This document shows positions 40,830-48,512 of a DNA stretch of 64,000 nt, one piece after another (within the stretch, counting starts at the first letter, position 1; every line of letters begins with the position of its first letter). The stretch comes from Streptomyces sp. ISL-100. Lineage in GTDB: Bacteria; Actinomycetota; Actinomycetes; Streptomycetales; Streptomycetaceae. The notes under the pieces were generated by a model. The model saw nothing but the letters and a program-made list of their open reading frames with translations, ran no database searches and was not told where the DNA came from. The stretch is taken from NCBI RefSeq assembly GCF_018614615.1, contig NZ_JAGGOK010000094.1:1-64000 (forward strand), read 5' to 3'. The position numbers were made by a program, and so were the translations under genes.

Positions 40830-42830
40830 GTGGGGTCCATTCCGAGGCAGCGGGAGAGTACGTACCGCTCGACGCACCTGCCGGGCGGCCTGTCCGACCC
40901 GCACTCGGCCGCCTGGACCAGCCTGCCGGGGAACCCGCTCGCGCCCGCCGCCGCCCGGCGTTTCGTCCGGGCGGCGCTCGCCGAATGGACCGGGCTCGGG
41001 CTGCCAGCCGCCGACGGTTTCACCGACCAGCTCGCGGACGACGCCGTGATCCTCGTCAACGAGCTGGTGACCAACGCGGTCGTCCACGCGGGTACCAACG
41101 TGGAGCTGGTGTGCCACCTGGAGGAAGCGACGGAGGACGATCCCGCCGCTCTTGTCGTCGAGGTCTCCGACCACCACCCCGCCCGCGTCGTACGGAACGA
41201 ACCCGGCGGATCGCCGACGACCGGCGGCCACGAGTTCGGGCGCGGCCTGCACCTCGTCGCCGCCCTCTCCACGTGCTGGGGCGTCACCTACCGCACCGGC
41301 CTCAAGACCATCTGGGCCCGGATCGCCATCGACGGCGTTCTCCCGGGCCTGCTCCCGGCCATGCCTCCTGGACCGGCCGACATGGCCGACCAGGCGCTCC
41401 AGCGCGGGCTGCGCGCCGCCGAGATTCTCGCGCCCGTACCGCGGCGGACCGCGCGCGAGTACGACAGCGACTGGATCAACCGGGGTGCGCTCTCGTTCCT
41501 CGCCGAGGCGTCCGACCTGCTGACGGGCCAGTTCGACGAGGACATGATCGCGGCGCTCGCCGCGCAGCTCCTGGTACCGCGGCTCGCGGACTGGTGCGCG
41601 GTGTGGCTGGAGGAGGAGGGCGCGGCGCCCCGCCTCGCCCGCGTCTGGCACCAGCGCGAGTGCAGCATCGAGGAACTGCGCGGGCGCGTCGAGAAGGAGC
41701 CGCCCGCCGTGCCGGACTCTGCTCGCGGCGGGCCGGTGCCGGTGCCGTGGCCGGGCGTGGAGGATCCGGGGAGCGCTGAAGGTACTGCGGACACCGCGAG
41801 TACCGCCGACACCGATGGCGCCGCGGTCGCGTACCGGCTGATCGCGGGCGGGCGCGGGCTGGGGACGCTGATGCTGGGGCGAGCGGGACTGACGCGGATG
41901 CCCGACGAAGTGACCGGCCTGATCGAGGACTTCGTACGCCGGGTCGCGCTGGCGGTCGCAGCCGCCCGCCAGTACACCCGGCAGGCCACCATCAGCCGTG
42001 TTCTCCAGCGGGCCCTGCTGCCGGGTCAGATGGCCGACATCCCGGGCATCGAGAAGGCCCTCGTCTACGAGCCGCGCGGGCAGGGCGTCGCGGGCGGCGA
42101 CTTCTACGACGTCTTCCCCGGCGCGAGCGGCAGCTGGTCCTTCTCCCTCGGCGACGTCCAGGGTAACGGGCCTGAGGCGGCGGTCGTGACCGGCCTCGTC
42201 AGGCCGTGGCTGCGGCTGCTGGCGCGCGAGGGCCGGGCAGTGGGGGAGGTGCTGGGGCGGCTCAACGGGCTGCTGCTGGACGACGCGGTGGAGGCGGCGG
42301 AGGCGACGGCCAGGATGGCGGTGGCCGGGGCTTCAGCAGTTCCCGGCGCTGCTGGAGGACCCGCCGGCCTTGCTGGACCCGTCGGCCTGCGCGATGCGCC
42401 GCCGCAGCCCCGCTTCCTCTCGCTCCTGTACGGCGAGCTGGTGCCGCTCCCGGCCGAGGACGGCGGTGGGGTGCGCTGCACGCTCGCCTGCGCCGGGCAT
42501 CCGCTGCCGCTCGTGCTCCGGCCCGACGGGAGCGTACGGCCGGCCGCCGTCTCCCAGATGCTGCTCGGCGTCCTCGACGACGTGACGTACGAGAGCGAGA
42601 CCTTCGTCCTCCACGCGGGCGACACTCTGCTGTGCGTCACGGACGGCGTGACCGAGCGGCGCTCCGGGCGGCGCATGTTCGACGACGCGGACGGGCTGGC
42701 GGCGGCGCTCGGGCGGTGCGTGGGGCTGAGCGCGCAGGGGGTCGCCGAACGGATCATGCGCGAGGTGCACGACTTCTCGCCGACGCCGCCCGACGACGAT
42801 GTGGCTCTGCTGGTCCTCCAGGCGATGTGA
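40830..42830 (+). CDS. Dual-domain regulator: HATPase (RsbW-like), sensor linker and SpoIIE/PP2C phosphatase
   Basis: The 666-residue protein starts at GTG 40830 behind GGGGAG. Residues about 20-160 form an RsbW-type ATPase with N-box VILVNELVTNAVVHAG and GRGLHLVAALSTCWGV. A GAF-like middle region follows. The C-terminal 260 residues are a PP2C phosphatase of the SpoIIE/RsbU type, with GGDFYDVFPG, LGDVQGNGPEAAVVTGL and CVTDGVTERR. Such proteins set sigma-factor activity by phosphorylating and dephosphorylating anti-anti-sigma factors. The chain therefore holds both opposite activities; no partner gene is adjacent. A longer form from 40755 is possible. Confidence 0.88.
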   Translation: MGSIPRQRESTYRSTHLPGGLSDPHSAAWTSLPGNPLAPAAARRFVRAALAEWTGLGLPAADGFTDQLADDAVILVNELVTNAVVHAGTNVELVCHLEEATEDDPAALVVEVSDHHPARVVRNEPGGSPTTGGHEFGRGLHLVAALSTCWGVTYRTGLKTIWARIAIDGVLPGLLPAMPPGPADMADQALQRGLRAAEILAPVPRRTAREYDSDWINRGALSFLAEASDLLTGQFDEDMIAALAAQLLVPRLADWCAVWLEEEGAAPRLARVWHQRECSIEELRGRVEKEPPAVPDSARGGPVPVPWPGVEDPGSAEGTADTASTADTDGAAVAYRLIAGGRGLGTLMLGRAGLTRMPDEVTGLIEDFVRRVALAVAAARQYTRQATISRVLQRALLPGQMADIPGIEKALVYEPRGQGVAGGDFYDVFPGASGSWSFSLGDVQGNGPEAAVVTGLVRPWLRLLAREGRAVGEVLGRLNGLLLDDAVEAAEATARMAVAGASAVPGAAGGPAGLAGPVGLRDAPPQPRFLSLLYGELVPLPAEDGGGVRCTLACAGHPLPLVLRPDGSVRPAAVSQMLLGVLDDVTYESETFVLHAGDTLLCVTDGVTERRSGRRMFDDADGLAAALGRCVGLSAQGVAERIMREVHDFSPTPPDDDVALLVLQAM

Positions 42831-42866
42831 CCCAGGCAATGTGACCGGAGCTGTGACAATGGGGGC

Positions 42867-44099
42867 ATGCCTTCTGTACTGCCCGACGGTGAGCCCATGC
42901 CCGAAGACGGGGCGCTGCCACCGCACGCCCTGGCCGGCGCGGCCGAGCGGCCGCTCGGCTTCTACCTGCACGTTCCGTACTGCGCGACGCGCTGCGGCTA
43001 CTGCGACTTCAACACCTACACGGCGACCGAGCTGCGCGGCTCGGGCGGTGCGCTGGCCTCGCGCGACAACTACGCGGACACGCTGGTGGAGGAGGTGCGC
43101 CTGGCGAGGAAGGTGCTCGGCGACGACCCGCGTGAGGTACGGACGGTCTTCGTGGGCGGGGGTACACCGACGCTGCTGGCGGCGGGTGATCTCGTACGGA
43201 TGCTGGGGGCGATCCGGGACGAGTTCGGGATCGCGGACGACGCGGAGATCACCACCGAGGCGAATCCGGAGTCGGTGAATCCGGCGTATCTGGAGGAGCT
43301 GCGGGCCGGTGGCTTCAACCGTGTCTCGTTCGGGATGCAGAGCGCGAAGCAGCACGTGCTGAAGATTCTGGACCGTACGCATACGCCGGGGCGGCCGGAG
43401 GCGTGCGTCGCGGAGGCGCGGGGGGCGGGCTTCGAACACGTAAACCTTGACTTGATCTACGGCACGCCGGGGGAGAGCGACGCGGACTGGCAGGCGTCGC
43501 TGGACGCGGCGATCGGGGCGGGTCCTGACCACGTGAGTGCGTACGCCCTCATCGTGGAGGAGGGGACGCAGCTGGCGCGGCGGATCCGGCGGGGCGAGGT
43601 GCCGATGACGGACGACGACGTACACGCCGACCGGTACCTGATGACGGAGTCCGCGCTGTCGGCGGCGGGTTTTGAGTGGTACGAGGTGTCGAACTGGGCC
43701 ACTTCGGATGCGGCGCGGTGCCTGCACAACGAGCTGTACTGGCGCGGGGCGGACTGGTGGGGCGCGGGTCCTGGTGCGCACAGCCATGTGGGTGGGGTGC
43801 GGTGGTGGAACGTGAAGCACCCGGGGGCGTACGCGCAGGCGCTGGGGGAGGGGCGGTCTCCAGGGGCCGGGCGTGAGGTGCTCCCGGCGGAGGACCGGCG
43901 CGTGGAGCGGATTCTGCTGGAGCTCCGGCTCGCGGACGGCTGCCCGCTCTCGCTGCTGGCGCCGGCGGGGTTGGCTGCGGCGGAGCGGGCGTTGGGGGAG
44001 GGGCTGCTGGCTGCGGAGCCGTTCGGTGCGGGGCGGGCGGTGTTGACGTTGCGGGGGCGGTTGCTGGCGGATGCGGTGGTTCGGGACCTGGTGGACTGA
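42867..44099 (+). CDS. hemW: Radical SAM heme chaperone HemW
   Basis: The 410-residue protein has the radical-SAM motif CATRCGYCDFNTYT near residue 40, GGGTPTLLAAGDLVRML, TTEANPESVNP and NRVSFGMQSAKQHVLKILDR. The C-terminal HemN_C domain follows. HemW delivers haem to membrane proteins; it is often misannotated as coproporphyrinogen oxidase (HemN), from which it differs by the shorter N-terminus. ATG 42867 lies 37 nt after the phosphatase gene. Confidence 0.92.
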   Translation: MPSVLPDGEPMPEDGALPPHALAGAAERPLGFYLHVPYCATRCGYCDFNTYTATELRGSGGALASRDNYADTLVEEVRLARKVLGDDPREVRTVFVGGGTPTLLAAGDLVRMLGAIRDEFGIADDAEITTEANPESVNPAYLEELRAGGFNRVSFGMQSAKQHVLKILDRTHTPGRPEACVAEARGAGFEHVNLDLIYGTPGESDADWQASLDAAIGAGPDHVSAYALIVEEGTQLARRIRRGEVPMTDDDVHADRYLMTESALSAAGFEWYEVSNWATSDAARCLHNELYWRGADWWGAGPGAHSHVGGVRWWNVKHPGAYAQALGEGRSPGAGREVLPAEDRRVERILLELRLADGCPLSLLAPAGLAAAERALGEGLLAAEPFGAGRAVLTLRGRLLADAVVRDLVD

Positions 44100-44121
44100 C
44101 CCTGGCGCGGGTGGGGTGTGC

Positions 44122-44294
44122 GGGTTGCCTGCGGCGCTGTTCGCCTACCCGCCCCTTCCCGCCGGATAGTGCCGCGTTGCGGCAACTTTCAGCCCGTCCG
44201 GCGTTTGAGGACACGCCCGGAGGGCGTCCGGGGCGGGGGGCTTGCCCCCCAGTTTCGGGAAGGGGCGGGTAGGGGGCAGCGCCGCAGGCAACCC
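44122..44294. repeat. Large intergenic palindrome, family copy 2 (most symmetrical)
   Basis: GGGTTGCCTGCGGCGCTG (44122-44139) and CAGCGCCGCAGGCAACCC (44277-44294) are perfect 18-bp inverted repeats. Inside them, CTACCCGCCCCTTCCCG and CGGGAAGGGGCGGGTAG form another perfect 17-bp pair. The interior holds the GTCCGGCGTTTGAGGA and ACGCCCGGAGGGCGT segments shared with the other copies. It occupies the gap between two convergent genes (hemW and the DUF3097 gene), where it could act as a bidirectional terminator. Confidence 0.85.
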
Positions 44295-44308
44295 GCAGCG
44301 CACCCCCG

Positions 44309-45136
44309 TCAGGGTCCCGGCGCCGTCACGAAATCGATCAGCTCCTCCACCCGCCCCAGCAGCGCCGGCTCCAGATCCCTGTACGAGTGGACAGAGGCCA
44401 GAATCCGCTGCCACGCCGCCCCCGTGTTCTCCGCCCAGCCCAGCGCCGCGCACACGCCCGTCTTCCAGTCCTGCCCACGCGGCACCTTCGGCCACGCCCG
44501 GATGCCCACCGCGGACGGCTTCACCGCCTCCCATACGTCGATGTACGGGTGGCCGACGACCAGGACGTTCGCGTCCGAGACCTGCGCCGCGATGCGGGAC
44601 TCCTTCGAGCCCGGGACCAGGTGGTCGACCAGGACGCCCAGGCGCGCGTCCGGCGCCGGGGCGAAGTCCGCGACGATCGCGGGCAGGTCGTCGATGCCCT
44701 CCAGGTACTCCACGACCACGCCCTCGATGCGCAGGTCGTCGCCCCAGACCCGCTCGACCAGCTCCGCGTCGTGGCGCCCCTCGACGTAGATCCGCCCGGC
44801 ACGCGCCACCCGCGCCCGTGCCCCCGGTACGGCCACCGAGCCCGACGCCGTACGGGCCGGCCGGGGCGCCGCGGTGGAAGGCGGGCGTACCAGGGTGACC
44901 ACGCGGCCCTCCAGGAGGAAGCCGCGCGGCTCCATCGGGAACACCCGGTGCTTCCCGAAGCGGTCCTCCAGGGTGACGGTCGGCCCCTGCGCCGTCTTTT
45001 CGCAGCGGATCACCGCCCCGCAGAACCCCGTGCCGACCTCCTCCACGACAAGATCGACCTCGGCGGGAACTTCGGGAACGGGGACGGGCTTCTTCCAGGG
45101 CGGGGTGAGATCCGGCCCGTACTGTCGGCTGCGCAT
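44309..45136 (-). CDS. DUF3097 family protein
   Basis: The 275-residue protein begins MRSRQYGPDLTPPWKKPVPV. Further conserved segments include AARVARAGRIYVEGRHDAEL-like (IYVEGRHDAELVERVWGDDL) and VDHLVPGSKESRIA. The IYVEGRHDAELV segment resembles a TOPRIM-type nucleotidyl core, so a nucleic-acid or nucleotide role is conceivable; that is inference. It has no characterised function that I know. Its immediate upstream region is a 13-bp tandem repeat array. Confidence 0.82.
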   Translation of the reverse strand: MRSRQYGPDLTPPWKKPVPVPEVPAEVDLVVEEVGTGFCGAVIRCEKTAQGPTVTLEDRFGKHRVFPMEPRGFLLEGRVVTLVRPPSTAAPRPARTASGSVAVPGARARVARAGRIYVEGRHDAELVERVWGDDLRIEGVVVEYLEGIDDLPAIVADFAPAPDARLGVLVDHLVPGSKESRIAAQVSDANVLVVGHPYIDVWEAVKPSAVGIRAWPKVPRGQDWKTGVCAALGWAENTGAAWQRILASVHSYRDLEPALLGRVEELIDFVTAPGP

Positions 45137-45147
45137 GGGGCCATTCT

Positions 45148-45238
45148 GACGTGACACCGGGACGTCACACCCCGACATCACCCCCCGACATCACCCCCCG
45201 ACGTCACACCCCGACACCACGCCCTGGCGTCACACCTC
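45148..45238. repeat. Seven tandem copies of a 13-bp unit upstream of the DUF3097 gene
   Basis: Units start at 45148, 45161, 45174, 45187, 45200, 45213 and 45226. The consensus is GACRTCACMCCCC; the outer copies diverge. The array spans exactly 91 bp from 12 bp upstream of the DUF3097 ATG to the last codons of the MBL gene. On the transcribed (minus) strand it is G-rich with GGGG runs. Confidence 0.9.
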
Positions 45239-45958
45239 GAATCGCGCCGCCAACGCGTCACGCTGCTCTCGCACGTACGCCGCGTTCACCACCGCCCCGT
45301 GCCCCGGCACGTACGCCGCGTTCTCGCCGCCCAGCGCGAGCAGCCGGTCCAGGGCCGCCGGCCAGCGCGCGGGGTGGGCGTCCGGGCCCGCCTGGGGGGC
45401 GCCCGACTCCTCCACGAGGTCGCCGCAGAAGACGACCTCGGGGTTGCCCGGCACCAGCACCGCCAAGTCGTGACCGCTGTGCCCGGGTCCGATGTTCGCC
45501 AGCAGCACCTGGCGGCCGCCGCCCAGGTCCAGCGTCCACTCGCCGCACACGGTGTGGTGCGGCGCGACCAGTACGTCCGCCGCCTCCGCCGCCGCGCCCC
45601 GGTCGACACCGTGCCGCACCGCGTCGTCCCGCAGCGCCTCGCGGCCGCGCCGCAGCAGATCGTCGATGCCGACCGCCCCGTACACCTCCGTTCCCGAGAA
45701 CGCCGCCGTGCCGAGGACGTGGTCGAAGTGCGGGTGGGTGAGCGCGATGTGCGTCACTCTTCGGCCGGGGCCCAGAAGGCGCTGCGCCTCGGCGCGCAGC
45801 TGCGCGCCCTCGCGCAGCGTCGCCCCGGTGTCGATGAGCAGCGCCCTGCCGTCACCCCCGGCTACCAGGCCCACCGTCGCGTCCCAGACGGGCATACGCC
45901 GCCGCCCCACGCCCGGTGCGAGCCGCTCCCAGCCTGCCTCTTCCCAACTGAGGTCCAT
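45230..45958 (-). CDS. MBL-fold metallohydrolase
   Basis: The 242-residue protein has the metallo-beta-lactamase motif THPHFDHVLG (HxHxDH), with LIDTGATLREGAQL before it, GPGHSGHDLAV, VFCGDLVEE and the C-terminal VPGHGAVV. It is a single-domain hydrolase of unknown substrate in the glyoxalase II/lactonase-like group. It is followed on the same strand by the DUF3097 gene, with the 13-bp repeat array in between, and is divergent from hrcA. Confidence 0.85.
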   Translation of the reverse strand: MDLSWEEAGWERLAPGVGRRRMPVWDATVGLVAGGDGRALLIDTGATLREGAQLRAEAQRLLGPGRRVTHIALTHPHFDHVLGTAAFSGTEVYGAVGIDDLLRRGREALRDDAVRHGVDRGAAAEAADVLVAPHHTVCGEWTLDLGGGRQVLLANIGPGHSGHDLAVLVPGNPEVVFCGDLVEESGAPQAGPDAHPARWPAALDRLLALGGENAAYVPGHGAVVNAAYVREQRDALAARFEV

Positions 45959-46046
45959 ACCCCGACGCTAGACCCATCCCCGGTGCCGGCGCCCGCTGAA
46001 CAGGGCCGTCGCGCGGTGACTGGCGCGGTAACGTGACCGGCCGCCC

Positions 46047-46077
46047 TTGCTAGGGGCGTACCCGCCAGCCGTACACT
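46047..46077 (+). promoter_or_regulatory. Probable hrcA-dnaJ promoter
   Basis: TTGCTA (46047-46052) and TACACT (46072-46077) are separated by 19 bp. The expected start near 46084 places the CIRCE operator just downstream. Confidence 0.5.
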
Positions 46078-46089
46078 GGGCGGGGACTG

Positions 46090-46116
46090 CTGGCACTCCC
46101 CTGCGGTGAGTGCCAG
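46090..46116. promoter_or_regulatory. CIRCE operator (HrcA binding site)
   Basis: CTGGCACTC (46090-46098), a 9-nt spacer, and GAGTGCCAG (46108-46116) form a perfect 9-9-9 inverted repeat matching the actinobacterial CIRCE element. It lies 58 nt before hrcA, so the operon is autoregulated by HrcA and derepressed by heat. Confidence 0.93.
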
Positions 46117-46173
46117 GCAGACGACGAAGACACCGAACGAACCGAACGACCGACCAGCTGGAGGTGGTGCGAG

Positions 46174-47190
46174 ATGCTCAGCGAACGCAGACTTGAGGTG
46201 CTGCGCGCCATCGTCCAGGACTACGTGGGCACCGAGGAGCCCGTCGGCTCCAAGGCGCTCACCGAGCGGCACAAGCTCGGTGTCTCACCGGCCACCGTCC
46301 GCAACGACATGGCCGCCCTGGAGGACGAGGGTTTCATCGCCCAGCCTCATACGAGCGCCGGGCGCATCCCGACGGACAAGGGCTACCGCCTGTTCGTCGA
46401 CAAGCTCGCGGGCGTCAAGCCCCTGTCGTCGCCCGAGCGCCGCGCCATCCAGAACTTCATGGACGGAGCGGTCGACCTCGACGACGTCGTGGCCCGTACG
46501 GTCCGGCTGCTCGCGCAGCTGACCCGGCAGGTCGCCGTCGTGCAGTACCCGTCGCTGACCCGCTCGACGGTGCGGCACGTGGAACTGCTCGCGCTGGCTC
46601 CCGCCCGCCTGATGCTCGTGCTCATCACGGACACCGGCCGGGTCGAGCAGCGCATGATCGACTGTCCGGCACCCTTCGGCGAGACGTCCCTGGCGGACCT
46701 GCGCGCCCGGCTCAACAGCCGGGTCGTCGGGCGCCGCTTCGCGGACGTACCGCAGCTGGTGCAGGACCTTCCCGACTCTTTCGACAAGGAGGACCGAGGC
46801 ACCGTTTCGACGGTCCTTTCCACCCTCCTGGAGACTCTGGTCGAGGAGACCGAGGAGCGTCTGATGATCGGCGGCACCGCCAATCTCACGCGCTTCGGAC
46901 ATGATTTCCCCCTCACCATCCGGCCGGTGCTGGAGGCGCTGGAGGAGCAGGTCGTGCTCCTCAAGCTGCTTGGTGAGGCAACGGACTCGGGCATGACTGT
47001 ACGAATCGGTCACGAGAACGCCCATGAAGGGCTCAGCTCCACGTCCGTCGTCGCAGTCGGCTACGGTTCGGGCGACGAAGCAGTCGCGAAACTCGGCGTG
47101 GTCGGACCGACCCGCATGGACTACCCCGGAACGATGGGAGCGGTACGCGCAGTGGCACGTTACGTCGGACAGATCCTGGCGGAGTCGTAA
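46174..47190 (+). CDS. hrcA: Heat-inducible transcription repressor HrcA
   Basis: The 338-residue protein begins MLSERRLEVLRAIVQDYV, followed by a winged helix with VGSKALTERHKLGVSPATVR and PHTSAGRIPTDKGYRLFV, then the GAF-like effector domain with VRIGHENAHEGLSSTSVV. HrcA represses dnaJ and groE genes through CIRCE. It has a CIRCE site just upstream and dnaJ directly downstream with no gap. Confidence 0.96.
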   Translation: MLSERRLEVLRAIVQDYVGTEEPVGSKALTERHKLGVSPATVRNDMAALEDEGFIAQPHTSAGRIPTDKGYRLFVDKLAGVKPLSSPERRAIQNFMDGAVDLDDVVARTVRLLAQLTRQVAVVQYPSLTRSTVRHVELLALAPARLMLVLITDTGRVEQRMIDCPAPFGETSLADLRARLNSRVVGRRFADVPQLVQDLPDSFDKEDRGTVSTVLSTLLETLVEETEERLMIGGTANLTRFGHDFPLTIRPVLEALEEQVVLLKLLGEATDSGMTVRIGHENAHEGLSSTSVVAVGYGSGDEAVAKLGVVGPTRMDYPGTMGAVRAVARYVGQILAES

Positions 47191-48324
47191 GTGGCCACCG
47201 ACTATTACGCCGTACTAGGCGTACGCCGCGACGCTTCCCAGGATGAGATCAAGAAGGCATTCCGGCGGCTGGCGCGCGAGCTCCACCCGGACGTGAATCC
47301 CGATCCCAAGACGCAAGAGCGCTTCAAGGAGATCAACGCCGCGTACGAGGTGTTGTCGGACCCGCAGAAGAAGCAGGTCTACGACCTCGGCGGCGACCCG
47401 CTTTCGCAGGCGGGCGCCGGAGCCGGCGGCTTCGGCCAGGGTGGCTTCGGGAACTTCTCGGACATCATGGACGCGTTCTTCGGTACGGCGTCGCAGCGTG
47501 GGCCGAGGTCGCGTACGCGGCGCGGCCAGGACGCGATGATCCGGCTGGAGATCGACCTCAACGAGGCGGCCTTCGGTACGACGAAGGACATCCAGGTCGA
47601 CACGGCTGTGGTGTGTACGACGTGTTCGGGCGAGGGCGCCGCGCCCGGCACCTCCGCCCAGACCTGTGACATGTGCCGCGGTCGCGGCGAGGTCTCGCAG
47701 GTCACCCGGTCCTTCCTGGGCCAGGTCATGACTTCGCGGCCCTGCCCGCAGTGTCAGGGCTTCGGCACGGTCGTACCGACTCCGTGTCCGGAGTGCGCCG
47801 GTGACGGGCGCGTGCGCTCGCGCCGGACGCTGACGGTCAAGATCCCGGCCGGTGTCGACAACGGCACGCGGATCCAGCTCGCGGGTGAAGGCGAGGTCGG
47901 CCCCGGTGGCGGCCCCGCCGGCGACCTGTACGTCGAGATCCACGAGCTCCCGCACGCGGTGTTCCAGCGGCGCGGCGACGACCTGCACTGCACGGTCACC
48001 ATCCCGATGACGGCGGCCGCGCTGGGCACGAAGTGCCCGCTGGAGACGCTCGACGGGGTGGAGGAGATCGACGTACGTCCGGGCACGCAGTCGGGGCAGT
48101 CGATCCCGCTGCACGGGCGCGGCATCACGCACCTGCGGGGCGGTGGCCGCGGCGACCTGATCGTGCACGTGGAGGTGCTGACTCCGTCGAAGCTGGACCC
48201 GCAGCAGGAGGACCTGATGCGCCAGCTCGCGAAGCTGCGCGGCGAGGAGCGTCCCACGGGTCAGTTCCAGCCGGGGCAGCAGGGGTTGTTCTCGCGCTTG
48301 AAGGACGCGTTCAACGGGCGGTAG
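47191..48324 (+). CDS. dnaJ: DnaJ chaperone (second-type, HrcA-linked)
   Basis: The 377-residue protein starts at GTG 47191 immediately after the hrcA stop. It has a J domain with the HPD motif (LHPDVNP), a Gly/Phe-rich linker, four zinc repeats (CTTCSGEG, CDMCRGRG, CPQCQGFG, CPECAGDG) and the C-terminal substrate-binding domain. It stimulates DnaK ATPase. In Streptomyces this copy (DnaJ2) is separate from the dnaK operon. The last 57 bp are duplicated about 50 bp downstream. Confidence 0.96.
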   Translation: MATDYYAVLGVRRDASQDEIKKAFRRLARELHPDVNPDPKTQERFKEINAAYEVLSDPQKKQVYDLGGDPLSQAGAGAGGFGQGGFGNFSDIMDAFFGTASQRGPRSRTRRGQDAMIRLEIDLNEAAFGTTKDIQVDTAVVCTTCSGEGAAPGTSAQTCDMCRGRGEVSQVTRSFLGQVMTSRPCPQCQGFGTVVPTPCPECAGDGRVRSRRTLTVKIPAGVDNGTRIQLAGEGEVGPGGGPAGDLYVEIHELPHAVFQRRGDDLHCTVTIPMTAAALGTKCPLETLDGVEEIDVRPGTQSGQSIPLHGRGITHLRGGGRGDLIVHVEVLTPSKLDPQQEDLMRQLAKLRGEERPTGQFQPGQQGLFSRLKDAFNGR

Positions 48325-48374
48325 GCGCTTGGCGGTCTGGCCGGGGTCCGGGGGTTGTCCCCGGGGGATGCAGT

Positions 48375-48431
48375 CAGCCGGGGCAGCAGGGGTTGTTCTC
48401 GCGGCTGAAGGACGCGTTCAACGGGCGGTAG
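48375..48431 (+). pseudogene. Duplicated 3' end of dnaJ
   Basis: This 57-bp segment repeats the last 57 bp of dnaJ (48268-48324) including the stop codon, with two mismatches in the CTCGCG(CT/GC)TG block. The offset is 107 bp. The intervening segment is a GC-rich hairpin-forming stretch. It has no start codon of its own. Confidence 0.88.
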
Positions 48432-48470
48432 ACGCTCGCTTCCGAGACGGCCGAAGCCTCGATTCGGTGC

Positions 48471-48512
48471 AGTGCGGAGGGCATGAAACTATGCGTTCAT
48501 GTCCTCCGCACT
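48471..48512. promoter_or_regulatory. 17-bp near-perfect inverted repeat covering the start codon of the next gene
   Basis: AGTGCGGAGGGCATGAA (48471-48487) and TTCATGTCCTCCGCACT (48496-48512) pair with one G-U mismatch across an 8-nt loop. The right arm contains the ATG at 48499 and the left arm the only GGAGG. In RNA the hairpin would bury both. It may be a translation-control hairpin or an operator for a DNA-binding protein. Confidence 0.65.

Noticed and set aside
45148..45238. CRISPR array
   Set aside because: Units are 13 bp and directly contiguous without spacers, and no cas genes are nearby.
48325..48431. Separate small protein gene in the dnaJ 3' duplication
   Set aside because: The duplicate lacks a start codon in the dnaJ frame, and other frames give no plausible product.
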